Shown: in pieces, positions 50,459-62,760 of the stretch
Numbering within the stretch: the first letter of the stretch is position 1
Layout: every line of letters begins with the position of its first letter
Source of the DNA: Arachnopeziza araneosa
Lineage: Eukaryota > Ascomycota > Leotiomycetes > Helotiales > Arachnopezizaceae
NCBI GenBank assembly: GCA_003988855.1
Contig: QYAI01000067.1
Coordinates: forward strand, 62,001 to 126,000
Direction: 5' to 3'
DNA length: 64,000 bases
Translations under genes and position numbers: made by a program
Notes under the pieces: model-generated
The model's input: only the letters and a program-made list of their open reading frames with translations
Database searches by the model: none
What the model was told of the DNA's origin: nothing

Positions 50459-52809
50459 ATGGACGCGCGGGTAAGTCTTCTTGTTATTATTTATTCCTCG
50501 CCCTTCTCGAGCTTGGTGCGCGACCTCCTAGCAATTTCCACATTCCTTGGACTCACCTCGACAACTCGATTCTCCTTTGCAGATCTCTTGCATCAACAAT
50601 CCTTTGCTAACATAAATGAAATAAATAGCCACAACGTCCTCTTCGAGGAATTCGCGTTCTACCTGATGAGAATATAGCTCCTGCAGTCTCATCAAAACAA
50701 ATTCTTCATCAGCGACACAAGTCGACAGGAACCCTCAGCAACATGATCGGAGTTGGTGGTCTCAAAGCTGCTGCTAAGAGAACAGCTTTTGGGGATGTTA
50801 GTAATACGGCGAAGAATATGAATACCGCTCACGATGATTCGGCCATCGTTGGCAAACAGAGTCAAGATCTGGGCAAGCTTGCTATTCAACAAGAAAAAGC
50901 TGCTGCATTCTTGAGACCAGCCCAACGACCTCTTAGTGCTATGAATTTCAAAGGACCTTTGGCCAATAATCTTACAGCTTCAACCAACCCCGAAGGCATC
51001 CAAGCTCAATCTTTTGCGCAACCTCTTCCGGTGAACAAGTCACAGGGCCTCACACTCAAGCGCGCATTATCAAAAAAGGCTACATCGATCTATAAAGACG
51101 TCGATGCTGAGAACGCTCAGCCCGAAAATTCAGAGGCTCAGCTTCTAACACAAGATGTTGCTATCATTGCTCCAGTTGCCCCAGTCCATCAGACCCTTGG
51201 TCCTCGTCAATACCAGAGCCAGCCCCAATTGAAGCAAGACCAACCCATCCTTCGCCGCACCCAAAGCAAGCTCCTTGCCGTAACCCACCCCGAGCCCTCC
51301 GATAACCCGATCACGAGCGATACTATCTACGAAGATGCACCCGAGCAACAAGCTGTCATTCAGGAAGAGGCATACCAGACATATGGACGAGTGGAGCAGG
51401 AGAAGGAAGTGTACGAGCAAGCTGTTCCATCGAAACCTGATGTAGTAGATAGACAGCACCGACAACTCCCCCCTCCCGGCTTTGTATCTGAACCCGAGGA
51501 GTACTGGGATGACGAAGGACAAGAAGAGGAGATCTACGATGAACAAGGCTATACCACTGCTCATTCTTATCGATCCCACGGCGAGAATACCACAGGTGGT
51601 GTCACAAATGTTCTCCTTCCAAAGTTGAATCACAAAATCAAAGCGGAGCTTCAAGCCGCCAAGGAAATTGTTGAGAGTTCAAGGTCAGCTGAAGAGATCG
51701 AGGATGAGATGTGGGATACTAGCATGGTGGCTGAGTATGGGGACGAAATATTCTCCTACATGAGAGAACTTGAAGTAAGTCCTCATCCGTAACTACCTCC
51801 TCTCTCGCGTCGCGTTCCTGGGCCAAATATGCAACCCCGTGACCCAAAATGCAGCCATAACGTTCTTGAGTAATTGTTTGTTTATCACACTGAGCCGTGC
51901 ACTGACGCCAGTCTTCTTTAGGCCAAGATGTTGCCTAATGCACACTATATGGAGCTCCAAACTGAGATTCAGTGGTCGATGCGTTCAGTCCTAATGGATT
52001 GGTTGATTCAAGTTCACCACCGATTCTCCTTGCTTCCAGAAACTCTGTTCCTTTGTGTCAACTATATTGACCGATTTCTCTCGTGCAAAATCGTCTCTCT
52101 TGGCAAGCTACAATTGGTTGGTGCTACCGCAATCTTCGTCGCTGCCAAGTACGAGGAGATTAACTGTCCATCGGTCAATGAGATTGTATACATGGTCGAT
52201 GGAGGTTATTCCGTCGATGAGATCCTGAAGGCTGAAAGATTTATGCTTAGCATGCTTCAGTTTGAACTTGGATGGCCGGGGCCGATGAGCTTTCTGAGAC
52301 GTATCAGCAAGGCTGATGACTATGATCTAGAGACCCGGACGTTGGCCAAGTACTTCTTGGAGGTTACTATCATGGATGAGAGATTCGTTGGTAGCCCACC
52401 AAGCTACGTAGCAGCTGGTGCTCATTGCTTTGCTCGCATGATGCTCAGAAAGGGTCAATGGGTCAGTACTTTCAATTCTGTTGCAAATCATCAATTAACA
52501 TCGTTCTAACAGAGTCCGGCTCATGTTTACTATTCTGGATATACCTGGACCCAGCTACGTCCTCTCGTTTCTCTGATCAAGGACTGTTGCGTCAACCCTG
52601 CAAAGCACCACAATGCTGTGTACGAAAAGTACAAGGACCGCCGATTCAAGCGCGCCTCTTCTTTCGTTGAGCAATCTATGCAAGGAGGCTTTATTCTGCC
52701 ACCTGCCCATAGCACCCGACTTTCTTTGCCTCCATACGATCCTACCGCCAACAATACGCAGTTTGAACCTCGAGAGTCATTTAAGAATGTGGTCCAGGTC
52801 AAGGGTTGA
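50459..52809 (+). CDS. G2/mitotic B-type cyclin
   Basis: Four exons (50459-50470, 50629-51774, 51922-52461, 52513-52809) close to 664 residues. The first exon is only four codons (MDAR). Its join gives MDARPQRPLRGIRVLPDENI, a good cyclin B N terminus. A destruction box RTAFGDVSN lies at about residue 55, for APC/C-driven degradation. The cyclin fold begins near residue 390: YMELQTEIQWSMRSVLMDWL (the MRAIL helix), LLPETLFLCVNYIDRFLS, QLVGATAIFVAAKYEEI and LQFELGWPGPMSFLRR. The protein should bind and activate the mitotic Cdk1 and drive entry into mitosis. It corresponds to the NimE/Clb group. The gene is intact. Confidence 0.94.
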
Positions 52810-53982
52810 TCTTTGCAAGACCAATTCTAATAGGCTTGTCGCACTTACAAGATTCGATTCTCTGTATATTATTGGACCAGATATGGGACAAAAGCTCTTT
52901 GTCGGCACCATGATATGGAATATGCTCTTCGACTACATCTGGATCAACCTCTACAATTAGATCGCCAAGTATTTTCAATCGGCGACCACACATAATTTGG
53001 TGATTTGAGTGATGCATCTGTCTAGGGTTTCTTACTCCAGCCCTGCTTCGATCATTTCACCACTCCAAACTTTACCTGTTTTTCAAGCGTAACGATGCTC
53101 ATGATAAGATGAGACCATGACCCCTTCTTCAGCTCTCTTACTACTTACTACTGCTAGTGAGTTTGGATGGCTGGGCGGATAATAGAAAATGGAGCGCTTA
53201 CAGATTCATTGTTCTGACACACCCTACATTGTAATGGCGTTTTCTCTGTTTCTCATGGCGCCTGGCGTCAACGGAGGATGCATGTACTCTAGTGGAAAAA
53301 AACTAGGACTTAGATCGATCATCAATGATAATCCTTTAAATCATAACTTTTTATACCAGTGCAACGTGGATGTGAGCTGAGGTGAACCCCGTGTCTCTCT
53401 CGTTCTTCAGCTCGAATGATGATGCCTCCCATCATTGGCCCAGACTCCCGACTGTCTCAAGAAATTAATATCACGCCACGCCTGGCCCTTTGGGTTCAGA
53501 TTACGGAGCGGAACAACCCTTTCGTCCGAAACCGGTAAATTTCTGTAAATAGCAGGTTTAGCGACGCGATGTTTCGTTTCTTTCTTATCTCCGAAGTAAA
53601 ATTGTGAAGCTGAAATTATCCAGGCCAGGCCAGGCCAAATCTCACCAAGCTGGATTTTAGGGCTCTTTCTTCCAGATTCTGGTCAACCTACAGCCTCTCA
53701 TGTCCGCGTCCGGTACCTGTACCCTTCAGTCCCTCATTTCCAAGATCTGAATCACTTGCGCGCGATTAATTGGTGCATCTGGCTCCAGGATTTCACATTG
53801 CTTTTTTGAAGCCTGCAGCGGGACCCCCGTGAAGTCCCTTACCCATTTTTTCTTCACCACGACGGAGCAGAAAACCCTCCGCCTATCCCTCCTTCTCACC
53901 GCTGAGAGCAATCCTGAAGCTTTTAGGCAGCTTGTCCTTCCGTTGACCACATTGTTGAGCTGAATTAAGGTCCCTAGACATC
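52810..53982. other. Intergenic, promoter of the mitochondrial carrier gene
   Basis: A same-direction gap of about 1.2 kb. A short CCAGG tandem (about 53620-53636) is the only repeat. No supported gene. Confidence 0.5.
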
Positions 53983-56224
53983 ATGTCGACGGTAAATGAG
54001 GTAAAGGAAGCTGTGAAAGAGACGTTGCTTGGCACCGAGATACCTGCGGATGTCCAGCTTAGCGCGCAGAGCAGGGCTACCTTTGAGCAGTATGCACAGA
54101 GGGATGAGGCAACCGGGGAGTTGTATATGGGCGAGGATGACTTTGTGAATGCTGTTGCGCCAGAGGGTGAAGATTATGTGAGTCAGTGCAGGATCCCTCG
54201 CGCCTTGTAGTCCCAAGGCCATTGACTAATGAGTGATTTCGTCGCACAGCACAAGATTAAACGCGAACAGTATGCTATTCTCTTCAGAATTGCAGATACG
54301 AAAAGCTCGGGCAAGATCAATGTTTTCGATTGGGGTAGTTTCGAGAATCTCCTGGCCAAGCCAGATGCAGAATACGAAATCGCGTTTCGATTATTCGATG
54401 TGGAGCAGACGGGAACCGTAAAGTACGACGACCTAAAGAAGCTTTATGAGATGAACAAGGGCCCTGAGAGTATACCTTTTGACTGGAATTGCGAATGGGC
54501 AAATCTCTACAGTGGCGGGAAGAAGCGACGACATGATCTTACCTACCCACAGTTCTCGCAGATGTTAAGAGGCTTACAAGGCGAGAGAATAAGACAAGCT
54601 TTCCATCACTTCGACAAAGACGGGGATGGATATATTCAACCCGATGAATTCCAGCGCATCATCCTCCAGACGGCGAGACACAAGCTCTCGGATCATCTAC
54701 TCGAAAACCTGCATACTCTCTGCAATATCTCTACCGGGAGCAAGATATCCTATGCTAATGTCCGCGCTTTTCAGAACATTATCCGAGAAATGGACTTGGT
54801 AGAGTACATTATTCGACAAGCTACTTCCCAGAGCAGTGATGGCAAAATCACTCGTACCGAATTCCTTAACGAAGCTGCTCGCATCACCCGGTTCTCCCTC
54901 TTCACTCCCATGGAGGCCGATATCCTCTTCCATTTTGCTTCTCTTGATGAGCCGTCAGGTCGTCTGGCCCTCACTGACTTTGCCAAAGTCCTCGATTCCT
55001 CATGGCGCAGTCCCCTCTATAATGCCTTTGGGGATGTTGCAGGAGCAACTGTTGCCAAAGCAAAGTCCACAACAAAAACCGCCCTCCGCAGTGTTCTCGA
55101 GTCGGTCCATCACTTTGCGCTAGGTGCTATGGCTGGCGCATTTGGTGCTTTTATGGTATACCCTATCGATCTCGTAAAAACCCGGATGCAGAACCAACGT
55201 TCCTCGAGAGTTGGAGAGCTGCTGTACAAGAACTCGTTAGATTGTGCTAAAAAGGTCATAAAGAATGAAGGCTTTAAGGGCTTGTATTCTGGTGTCATAC
55301 CGCAGTTGGTGGGCGTGGCACCAGAGAAAGCAATTAAGCTCACAGTCAATGATCTTGTGCGAGGGCACTTCTCAAATAAAGATGGCGAGATTTGGGTACC
55401 ATACGAAATTTTGGCTGGTGGTACTGCCGGCGCTTGTCAAATTGTAAGTACCCTCTCAATACTCAGATGCCTTCTCATCCTTTGTCTAGATCTTCACCAA
55501 CCCTCTCGAAATCGTCAAAATCCGTCTGCAGGTTCAAGGAGAAGTCGCGAAAAATGTCGAAGGTACACCCCGCCGCTCCGCACTTTGGATTGTCCGCAAT
55601 CTCGGCCTTATTGGTCTCTACAAAGGCGCTTCTGCCTGTCTCCTCCGTGACGTTCCCTTCTCCGCCATCTACTTCACCAGTTATAACCACCTGAAGCGCG
55701 ACTACTTTGGCGAATCGCAAACCAAAAAGCTCGGAGTTCTCCAGCTCTTGACCGCAGGCGCTATTGCCGGCATGCCAGCTGCCTACCTCACCACACCCTG
55801 CGACGTTATCAAAACTCGGCTACAAGTCGAGGCACGCAAAGGCGAGAGTTCATATACCAGCTTACGACATTGCGCAAAGACAATCTGGAAGGAGGAAGGT
55901 TTCAAGGCGTTCTTCAAAGGTGGACCAGCTCGTATCATGCGCTCGTCGCCGCAGTTCGGTTTCACGCTTGCAGCATATGAGGTCCTCCAAAACTTGCTCC
56001 CGCTTCCGGGTGGAGATAAAAAGGAAGCCCCACATATGGGTGTGGGCGCTGCAGGTAAAGGAGCAAGGTTGCAGGGACAAGAAGGTCCGCTGAGCTATTT
56101 AAGGAGTAGGAATGCGCTGAAAATCATCTTGGATCTTGACGAGGAGTTTGGTCGAAAGAAAATGCCTGGAAGAGATGGATGGAAAAACCTCCCGAGAATC
56201 ATTGGAGGCGGTGGCGGGAACTAG
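53983..56224 (+). CDS. AGC1: Mitochondrial aspartate/glutamate carrier, Ca2+-binding
   Basis: Three exons (53983-54177, 54250-55443, 55490-56224) give 707 residues. The N-terminal ~310 residues are EF-hand repeats, the clearest being [13 protein letters not shown]. The C-terminal half is a three-repeat mitochondrial carrier with the signature P-x-[DE]-x-x-[KR] in each repeat: [16 protein letters not shown] and PCDVIKTR. It also shows [19 protein letters not shown], the hallmark of this subfamily. It should exchange aspartate for glutamate across the inner membrane and supply the malate-aspartate shuttle. The C-terminal extension after the sixth helix ([18 protein letters not shown]) is unremarkable. 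Introns are short with GTGAGT and GTAAGT donors. No damage. Confidence 0.95.
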
Positions 56225-57189
56225 AATCTTTTAACCAGAGGCAGATTGTATAGAAGGGGAAACGGTATAGAAGTGATTCGCTGATTGGGTAGTTGGCATG
56301 GGTCGGATGGGATTGGCTGCATATCCAGAGCACAGAGCACACACAGCACATTACTTGCATTATGGATAGAAGGTCGGTCCGAGCAATGGGTGGCGTTTGT
56401 GTGTTTATTTACATATTGCACTATCCTTTCTTCTAATTGTTGCATTGTCGTTATTTATTTCTACAAAACTACACGAGTAGCGAGAGAGCAGATGGCCATT
56501 GAGATGGAAGGAGAGGAGTGAAGGGAATGTGTATTCTAGCTACCTATCATGTGCGATATGTGTAGTAGATATGATGAAGCTATTCTCCTCCCATTGATCA
56601 CTGCTTCGTCCACATGCTTTGATCGATTTGTGTCATGGCTTAGTGTCAAGTTTTGGCCCTTTTTTGAAGCTGAGAGCGTCTCTCGAATAGGATACTTGGA
56701 AATTACCATCCTTTTTTGGGGAAGAATCCCAAGTGCGGTAGTCTCAGTCATCATTGCGCTTCGAGAGTCTTTTGATCAGCTTACACGCAGGAGGGTCAAC
56801 TGTAATTCGCCGCCCTCCCTCTTAATCATCCCAATGCATCCTCACCACCTCGAACCTCCCGTCGATGTCGTCACCTACTCCTCAAGCACCATGCGTCAGC
56901 AACCGCCAAAAGAAAGAAAGAAAGAAAGCAAAGCGGCTCGGCGATCTTCTAGTCCTCAAACGGCCCTCGGATCGCTTAGATAAGTCACCATGGCCCTCGT
57001 CTTCCCCTTTCCGGAGAGGAGAGAGAACATGACGCTCTCTCTCGCTGATCTTGAAAAATTAAATGTAGAAATTTGAACGGGGATGGGAGGGCTAAGGGGT
57101 TTAGGTGTAGTTTTGAGGTTTGCAGTAGCCAAAAAAAAGGGGGGGGCCGGTTAGGTCATACACCGAAGCATATGGCCCTTCCGGCCGAG
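56225..57189. other. Intergenic with simple repeats
   Basis: Contains an AAAG microsatellite (about 56907-56929) and an A8G9 homopolymer pair (57131-57147). The frame 56549-56983 runs over the microsatellite and is not credible. Confidence 0.5.
56907..56929. repeat. AAAG microsatellite
   Basis: About five AAAG units in intergenic DNA. Confidence 0.85.
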
Positions 57190-57266
57190 TAACTCTCCCA
57201 GGAGTCGAACCCAGAGTCTCTATCTCGATTTCTAGAAACAGCGCGCTACCGTTGCGCCATGGAGTT
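57190..57266 (-). tRNA. tRNA-like element, degenerate (tRNA-Arg-like)
   Basis: On the minus strand the D arm TGGCGCAACGGTAGCGC and the T arm GGGTTCGACTCC are well formed and correctly spaced, matching the internal promoter boxes A and B. The acceptor stem pairs at five positions (AACTC with GAGTT) but has two mismatches next to position 7. The anticodon arm does not fold canonically: CTGTT can pair with GATAG only with a 12-nt loop. Overall it resembles fungal tRNA-Arg, but the anticodon is unclear. It may be a decayed gene or a tRNA-derived element. Confidence 0.45.
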
Positions 57267-57441
57267 TTTGATTGGGTGTTGGGTGGTTTGGGCTTATTAT
57301 TCCTTATGATGTCTGCAGCATTGTGCGTTATGGGGAAAGGAAAAAGTTAATCTGAGGTAAGTGATTGGAGACTGTTTGGTTGGATAGGAGTTTGTAACTT
57401 GGATCTCTGGTTGTATGAAATCTGTTTAGAAAAGTCAAATT

Positions 57442-58430
57442 TCATGTAAGGTTATGCAAAGCTTGGGTTTTCTGTTCAAGGGGTTTTGTATCTGTCACTG
57501 CTGATGAGGTTGAATCCATGCAAAATGTCAATCCACGGTTCTCCAACATAGCCAAGCCGCCTGACCTCTAGTGAAATTGTAACCCGCAAATCCAATTTTC
57601 GTATATTGAAGGAGATAAGAGACCAGAATCAAGCACATTACCAGCTTCTGGTGTTTGGTAGATCTATAGCATCGACCAGCCGTCGCATCTGAAAGGCTCG
57701 ATAGAAGTAGCGATCCATCACCATCATAAGGATACCATCCTGGATATATCTCCAGCTCATGAACTTCCCAATTGATCATCCCATTGCACCACTGACTGTC
57801 AATATCAATCTTGACCTCGCAGTCCTCGATATCCCCATCCTCACTGAAAAACGGTTTTCATTTATTGTGTATTTGGAGGTATTGTTTGCCATGTTGTCCA
57901 TAGTAACTCTGGTACAATTGATCATGCTGCGTCCATTTTTCTGATGAGAACGAGGAATGAAAGCAGAATCCAGGGCTTCATTGATCTCTTTCAGGACCTC
58001 CTCTCTGTTTTCAGATGCGTACAGCCGATTGAAATGTAACTGATACTTTTGAGTAGATCTGTGTTTCCAGCGACGCATCCCGGATGAATGCTCTGGCACA
58101 TTTCTCAAGTTCTTTAATATTCTTACAGACCCAACTGAACAGCGGCCGAAGAGTCTTTGGATCTTTCCAATAAGAGTCTCGCCCCCACATCTTAACCATT
58201 GAGCGATTGTAGTTGTGGAAAGAACAATTCGTTATCATTGTAGCTCAGGATATTCAAGAACCACCTTACGGGCAGCTTTGATGGCCTCGTAATCATTTTC
58301 TTCGATTGTTAAAGCCGCAATCTCTGGTCCGCTTTTGACTGGATGCACTAGCTCTCTCTTGAATGGGCATCTTAGTCGAAAATCCTCCCAATCTTCATTC
58401 TCGTTTTCTATCTAGTAGTCCCAAGTAATT
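57442..58430 (-). CDS. Unrecognised multi-exon protein, possibly decaying
   Basis: Coding character is clear in stretches joined by good splice signals. DWEDFRLRCPF and IAALTIEENDYEAIKAA are followed by an intron (GTAAGG to AAG), then ARLLLERSKDSSAAVQLGL, then an intron (GTAAGA to CAG), then QKYQLHFNRLYASENREEV, and later EDCEVKIDIDSQWCNG and VHELEIYPGWYPYDGDGS. A GTAATG...CACTAG intron leads to GGLAMLENRGLTF and a TGA at 57442-57444. One join, near 57855, does not keep frame with any obvious donor, so part may be wrong or broken. I see no start codon I trust upstream of 58430. The family is unknown to me, and no membrane segments or signal peptide are visible. Confidence 0.45.
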
Positions 58431-60621
58431 TTTTTGCATCCAATGATTCATATAGAGCAACAACAAGATTTTTATTCTTTCGAAGGCTGAGCCATAGTGT
58501 GAAAGTCTGTGGTGCAATTCTTCGCCCAAATGAATTTTAATTTAAGCGAGGAGCTTTCTAAACAATCAAAACGTTCACCAAAATAAAGATATTTATTATT
58601 TGAAGGTGAACCTTGGAGGTACCAGAAACAAGTCTTCATTCAGAGAGGCTAATCCAAAAGCGAAGAGGTCATCTTGATGTCGAGAATAGCTAAAATTGGC
58701 AAGTGGATTCATTGGGTTATTGTTAGTTGAACGCCATCACAACCGACAGTGATATCGAAGGGGAAAAAAAAATAATAAAAAATTAGAGGCAACCAAGAAG
58801 TTTGCCACCAAAACCGGAAAATCCCAGAACGAAACTTACCACTGAACCAAAAGCAAGATTCAAAATGGCAAAACTGTAGGAAGACAGAAACCCAGCCAGG
58901 TGCAGAGGCTAGATTTTTTTCGGAGTGGCGCTACCCGGCGGGTAGATATGGCGACTGGATGCATCTGGGCTGTGGTTGCTGGATTATTCCAGCCCAGGGA
59001 GGTTGCTACCCTTGCGGGTAGTCGGGTCGGGCTGTGGTTGCTGGGATGTTGCAGCCCGGGAGGGAGGGAGGACCCGTGTACCTAAAGAGAGGAGTGGGCA
59101 TATTGGCGATGGACGAAACTGACTTATTTAATCTTATGTAGGTACCTAAGATGCGGTGGTGGGCAGGTGCCGAAGATTAGGCGAGGAGGCCGCTTGACTG
59201 TTGATACATCCATCGAGTACCGTGGCGGCATCTGGAAGCTGATCTGAGAGTGATCAAGATGAGTTTAATGAAATTTGTTCTATGTTCATCATCTCTCAGT
59301 TACAGAATGAAGTAGCAACACAGAAACCACCACAGTGGAAAGAAAATCTCCATCGTCTGACTCTGTTGTTGTTATGTCTGGAGTCCTTGAACTCTCTTCC
59401 TTATTTTACCCACCTTACGGGATATAGATAGTGATTCATGTTTTGGAAATAAGATACAAGAAGGAGTATTTAAAGGAGTGACTTCAGAGGAAGTAATATC
59501 TAATGTAAGAGTAGATTCTGCCTGAGCCGGCTTAAGAAAGAACCTAATTATTACCAGAGCTCTGATTTTGATTTTTAGATTTTTCTTTACTTGATTATGT
59601 GTAAGTCAACATTAAAAATTAAACCTGAGTTGATTTAGATCTAATTGACCGAGTCAACTCATATGCTATTCAGAAAACACACACGCTTGTGCGTCCCTCT
59701 GGTGAACGGTGTCAGGTGATGCATATCTGACTGTTCTCATTAAACTTATATGACAGCTTGATCACTCGTGTAAAGTACTGATTGCAGCTGAAATCCATAT
59801 CCAATGCTTAGACATTCTACGACCAGCACAGAGTGAAGATTTCATTCCACAATAACTATCTGCTTCGCAGCGGCACTGTTGAAACCAGCAATTTGTCTTT
59901 CGTTAAGCAAGCACCAAACCCATAGCAAGCATTTATCTGCCTGAAGCAGAACCCCACAAGCCACGACACAACTTTCTCAACCAAGTCCTCAGAGCATTTG
60001 AGTAGCTGATTAACAACGACTGTGTTTCTACGTGAGGTTCTTTGATTGCAGCTGACGCCATCCACCAGTTGCAGCCATGTGGTCTCATGAACCAGACATC
60101 GGGGGAAACATTCGACCGCATCGGACATCCACCGGATCCCACCGTCTCGAAGCGGTCCGACCGAAATGCCCGAGCGGAATTATCGCAGCGCCGGTATTTC
60201 CACCTCGCTCCAGAGTTCGATTCCGATCCATGGGAAGTAGGGGTTGGGGCAAGAGCCTCAGTGGAAGAAGCGGGAGGGCGTCGCCAGGGATTGGCTGAAC
60301 AACGATGAAGGAATACGAGACGTGGTTAGCGTCCGCCGGGAGCTAGACTCAAAACAGACTAGGTGGATATCAGTTAAAGGCAAGGCAAGTGTTGATACAG
60401 ACTCATGCTTCATTGCTGGTTATCTAACTCCGGATTCCCCTCCTAACTCCTATGACCGGGACTGACTCTTCTGATACGGACTTACCTACGAAGGTATAAA
60501 GTGATGGCTTCATTCGAAGATCTCCTGCTTCAATCAACTCGGACTTCACAAGATCCATCTAAGCGAACGAATCCCAGGAGATAACCATCTCCAGAATCAT
60601 TACATCTCCAGAGCTCACATA
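58431..60621. other. Intergenic, with a GC-rich duplicated segment
   Basis: About 2.2 kb without a gene I can support. It contains a GC-rich duplication (58930-59065) described separately. The sequence at 60100-60300 is GC-rich with overlapping frames on both strands and likely belongs to the promoter side of the Rossmann-fold gene. Confidence 0.45.
58930..59065. repeat. Two diverged GC-rich tandem copies with hairpin potential
   Basis: Two adjacent copies share the order GCTACCC..GCGGGTAG then GGGCTGTGGTTGCTGG..CAGCCC..GGGAGG. The first covers 58930-59003 and the second 59005-59065. Each copy can fold on itself (GGGCTG with CAGCCC; in the first also GCTGG with CCAGC). Confidence 0.6.
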
Positions 60622-61685
60622 ATGGCTGCCAAATATGCCAAAGATCAGCCTGCGGGCTTCAAGAACTTTGTCGAGAAAGTAGCAATCGTCGGAGTAAGTG
60701 AAAACAGCCCATAACTTTTAATCCCTCTAACAGGTTACAGGCCAGCGGTAGGATAGGCGGAGCCTTCGCCGAAGCGCTCCTCAAGACCGGCAAACACACC
60801 GTAACGGCCCTCGTCCGCCCAGACAGCAAGAGCACTCTTGCTGCCGGCATCAAGACGGCCGCCGTCGACTACGACGACGAAGAAACCATCGTCAAGGCCC
60901 TTGAAGGCCAACAATTCCTTATCATCACCCTTAGCGTCTTTGCACCACCCGATCTCCACGGCAAGATTGCCAAAGCCGCAGCCAAGGCCGGTATTCCTTA
61001 TGTCATGCCCAACGCCTACGGGTTCGACATCAAGAACGAGGCACTGACCAAGGATGGGTTGTATGGCGGCAGAGCCCTCCAGGCGTGTGCTGATGTTGAG
61101 AGCGCCGGAGTTAGTTCGTACATTGCGTTCGTGTGTGGCTTCTGGTACGAGTGGAGTCTGGCCATCGGCCCCCAATGGTATGGCTTTGACATCAAGAACA
61201 AGAAGGTCACCTTCTACGACGACGGCAAGACGAAGATCAACACCAGCACCTGGCTGCAATGCGGAAAGGCCATTGCGGGCCTCCTGAGCTTGAAAGAACT
61301 CCCCGAAGACGAGAACGACAAATCCCCCACCGTCTCCTCGTGGAAGAACAAGCCCCTCTACATCTCCAGTTTCCTGATCAGCCAGCGCGACATGCTTGAC
61401 GAGCTCAACAGTCTTTCCGGAACCACCGACAAGGACTGGGAGATTGACTTTGAGCCTTCGGATGAGCGCTACAAGAACGGCCTCGCGGAGATGAAGAGTG
61501 GTATCAGGACGGGCTTCGCAAAGGCGATGTATGCTCGGGTCTTCTATCCGAATGGTGATGGTGACTATGAAACGAGCGCTGGGCTGGATAATAAGCTGAT
61601 TGGCTTGCCCGAGGATGATCTTAAAGCTGCTACCAAGAGGGCTGTGGAGATGGTAGAGAGTGGTTGGACGCCATTTCAGCAGTAA
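60622..61685 (+). CDS. NAD(P)-binding NmrA/isoflavone-reductase-like protein
   Basis: Two exons (60622-60693 and 60741-61685) give 338 residues. The intron splits the nucleotide-binding loop: VAIVG joins to ASGRIGGAFAEALL, giving the Gly-rich motif GASGRIG of an atypical short-chain dehydrogenase. The following strands fit the NmrA-like fold (HTVTALVRPDS, AVDYDDEETIVKAL, FLIITLSVFAP, GIPYVMPNAYGFD), with a variable C-terminal half. No Tyr-x3-Lys pair is obvious in the usual place, so it may be a sensor or atypical reductase. Substrate is unknown. The coding sequence is distinctly more GC-rich than its surroundings. Intact. Confidence 0.9.
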
Positions 61686-62760
61686 ATCTTCTCGGGGAGG
61701 AAGGTCTGAGATGCTTGCCGAATCAATGTATAGTCAATTAGCTAGATAGTTTGGCTGTGGGTTTGAGCTAGGCTGGTAATTCAACAGTTTTTAGAAAAGA
61801 CCATGGCATCTTGCACTTAGACTATGCTGACGGAAATTGAGCGTCGTCTTTAGCTTTTCGTATTTAAGCTTTACCTCGAACTTTGACATGTTTGCACTCA
61901 CTGCGAAGTGCAACAAAGAGTAGAGAGACAGAAGCAATAGTAATCGAGTCGTTTTTAGCATGTCGTATTTAGCGTCGTCTTTGGTTTTTTCGTATTTAGT
62001 TTTGCCTCGAAGTTCGAATTCTAACACGGTTGCACTCGATCCGAAGTGCAACAAAAAGTAGAGAGATGAAGAGCAAATATGATCGAGTCGTGCTGGATAT
62101 GTGTATATTATCGTATTGAATCAAGAGAGAAGTCTGCCTTGGATCCAGCCAGGTGTATGCTACCTAGGACATAGGTCACGTGACATGGAAAGAATAAAAA
62201 GTCGTCTTTAGCGTGTCGTATTTAGTTTGTTGTGCTTAGTTTGTCCTATTGAGTCGTCCTATTGAGTTTGTTGTATTGGGTTTGTCGTTTTGAGTTTGTC
62301 GTATTTTGGTTTTTACCTCCAAAGACCAAAAAAAACAAAAACAAAATATGAGCCGACGCGAAGTGCAACAAAAAATTAGGGAGACGAAAGGCAAAAATAA
62401 TCGAGCCGTCTTAAAGTTTAATGCAAGTTACCTCAGAATGGGCTCCGGATTGGAACCTGGGCAAGCATCGAGTTGTTGTAGGGGAGATGAATGAGGGGGA
62501 AATCCTAGCACTACCCGTGTGCTGGTTCTCTGTTAAGCTATCAGCTGTGATGTTTATGGCAAAATTACAGAGCATAACTTCACATAGCAAAACTTAATCA
62601 TGGTCAAATATTGATGTTTGATTAACTTAGTAATTATTCTACAAAAAGCTAGTTGAGCGCTCTAAGTTGAAGAGCAATGAGGCTATGACTGATTTGGTTA
62701 CCATTATTTCTTGAGCATTAGAGCCAAAATGGTCTTCTGCACTGAGACCGATCAAAATTT
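61686..62760. other. AT-rich convergent region with repeats
   Basis: Between two convergent genes; apart from the diverged repeat copies below, no gene is seen. The open frame 62306-62494 is inside the repeat. Confidence 0.5.
61844..62412. repeat. Three diverged copies of a non-coding repeat
   Basis: Copies at about 61844-61954, 61972-62092 and 62201-62412. Each begins with GTCGTCTTTAGC/GTCGTATTTAG-like stretches and ends with GAAGTGCAACAAA, a GAGA-rich tract and ATCGAGTCGT (ATCGAGCCGT in the third). The third copy is longer because its GTCGTATTGAGTTT-like part is expanded. No transposase or terminal repeats seen. Confidence 0.7.

Noticed and set aside
50471..50628. Frame 50459-50677 as a separate short protein
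   Set aside because: A GTAAGT donor after four codons and an acceptor at 50628 link the ATG to the cyclin B exon in frame.
56549..56983. 144-codon plus-strand frame
   Set aside because: It runs through the AAAG microsatellite and resembles no protein.
61844..62412. Repeat field as a known DNA transposon
   Set aside because: No transposase, terminal inverted repeats or target-site duplication could be seen; kept only as a repeat.
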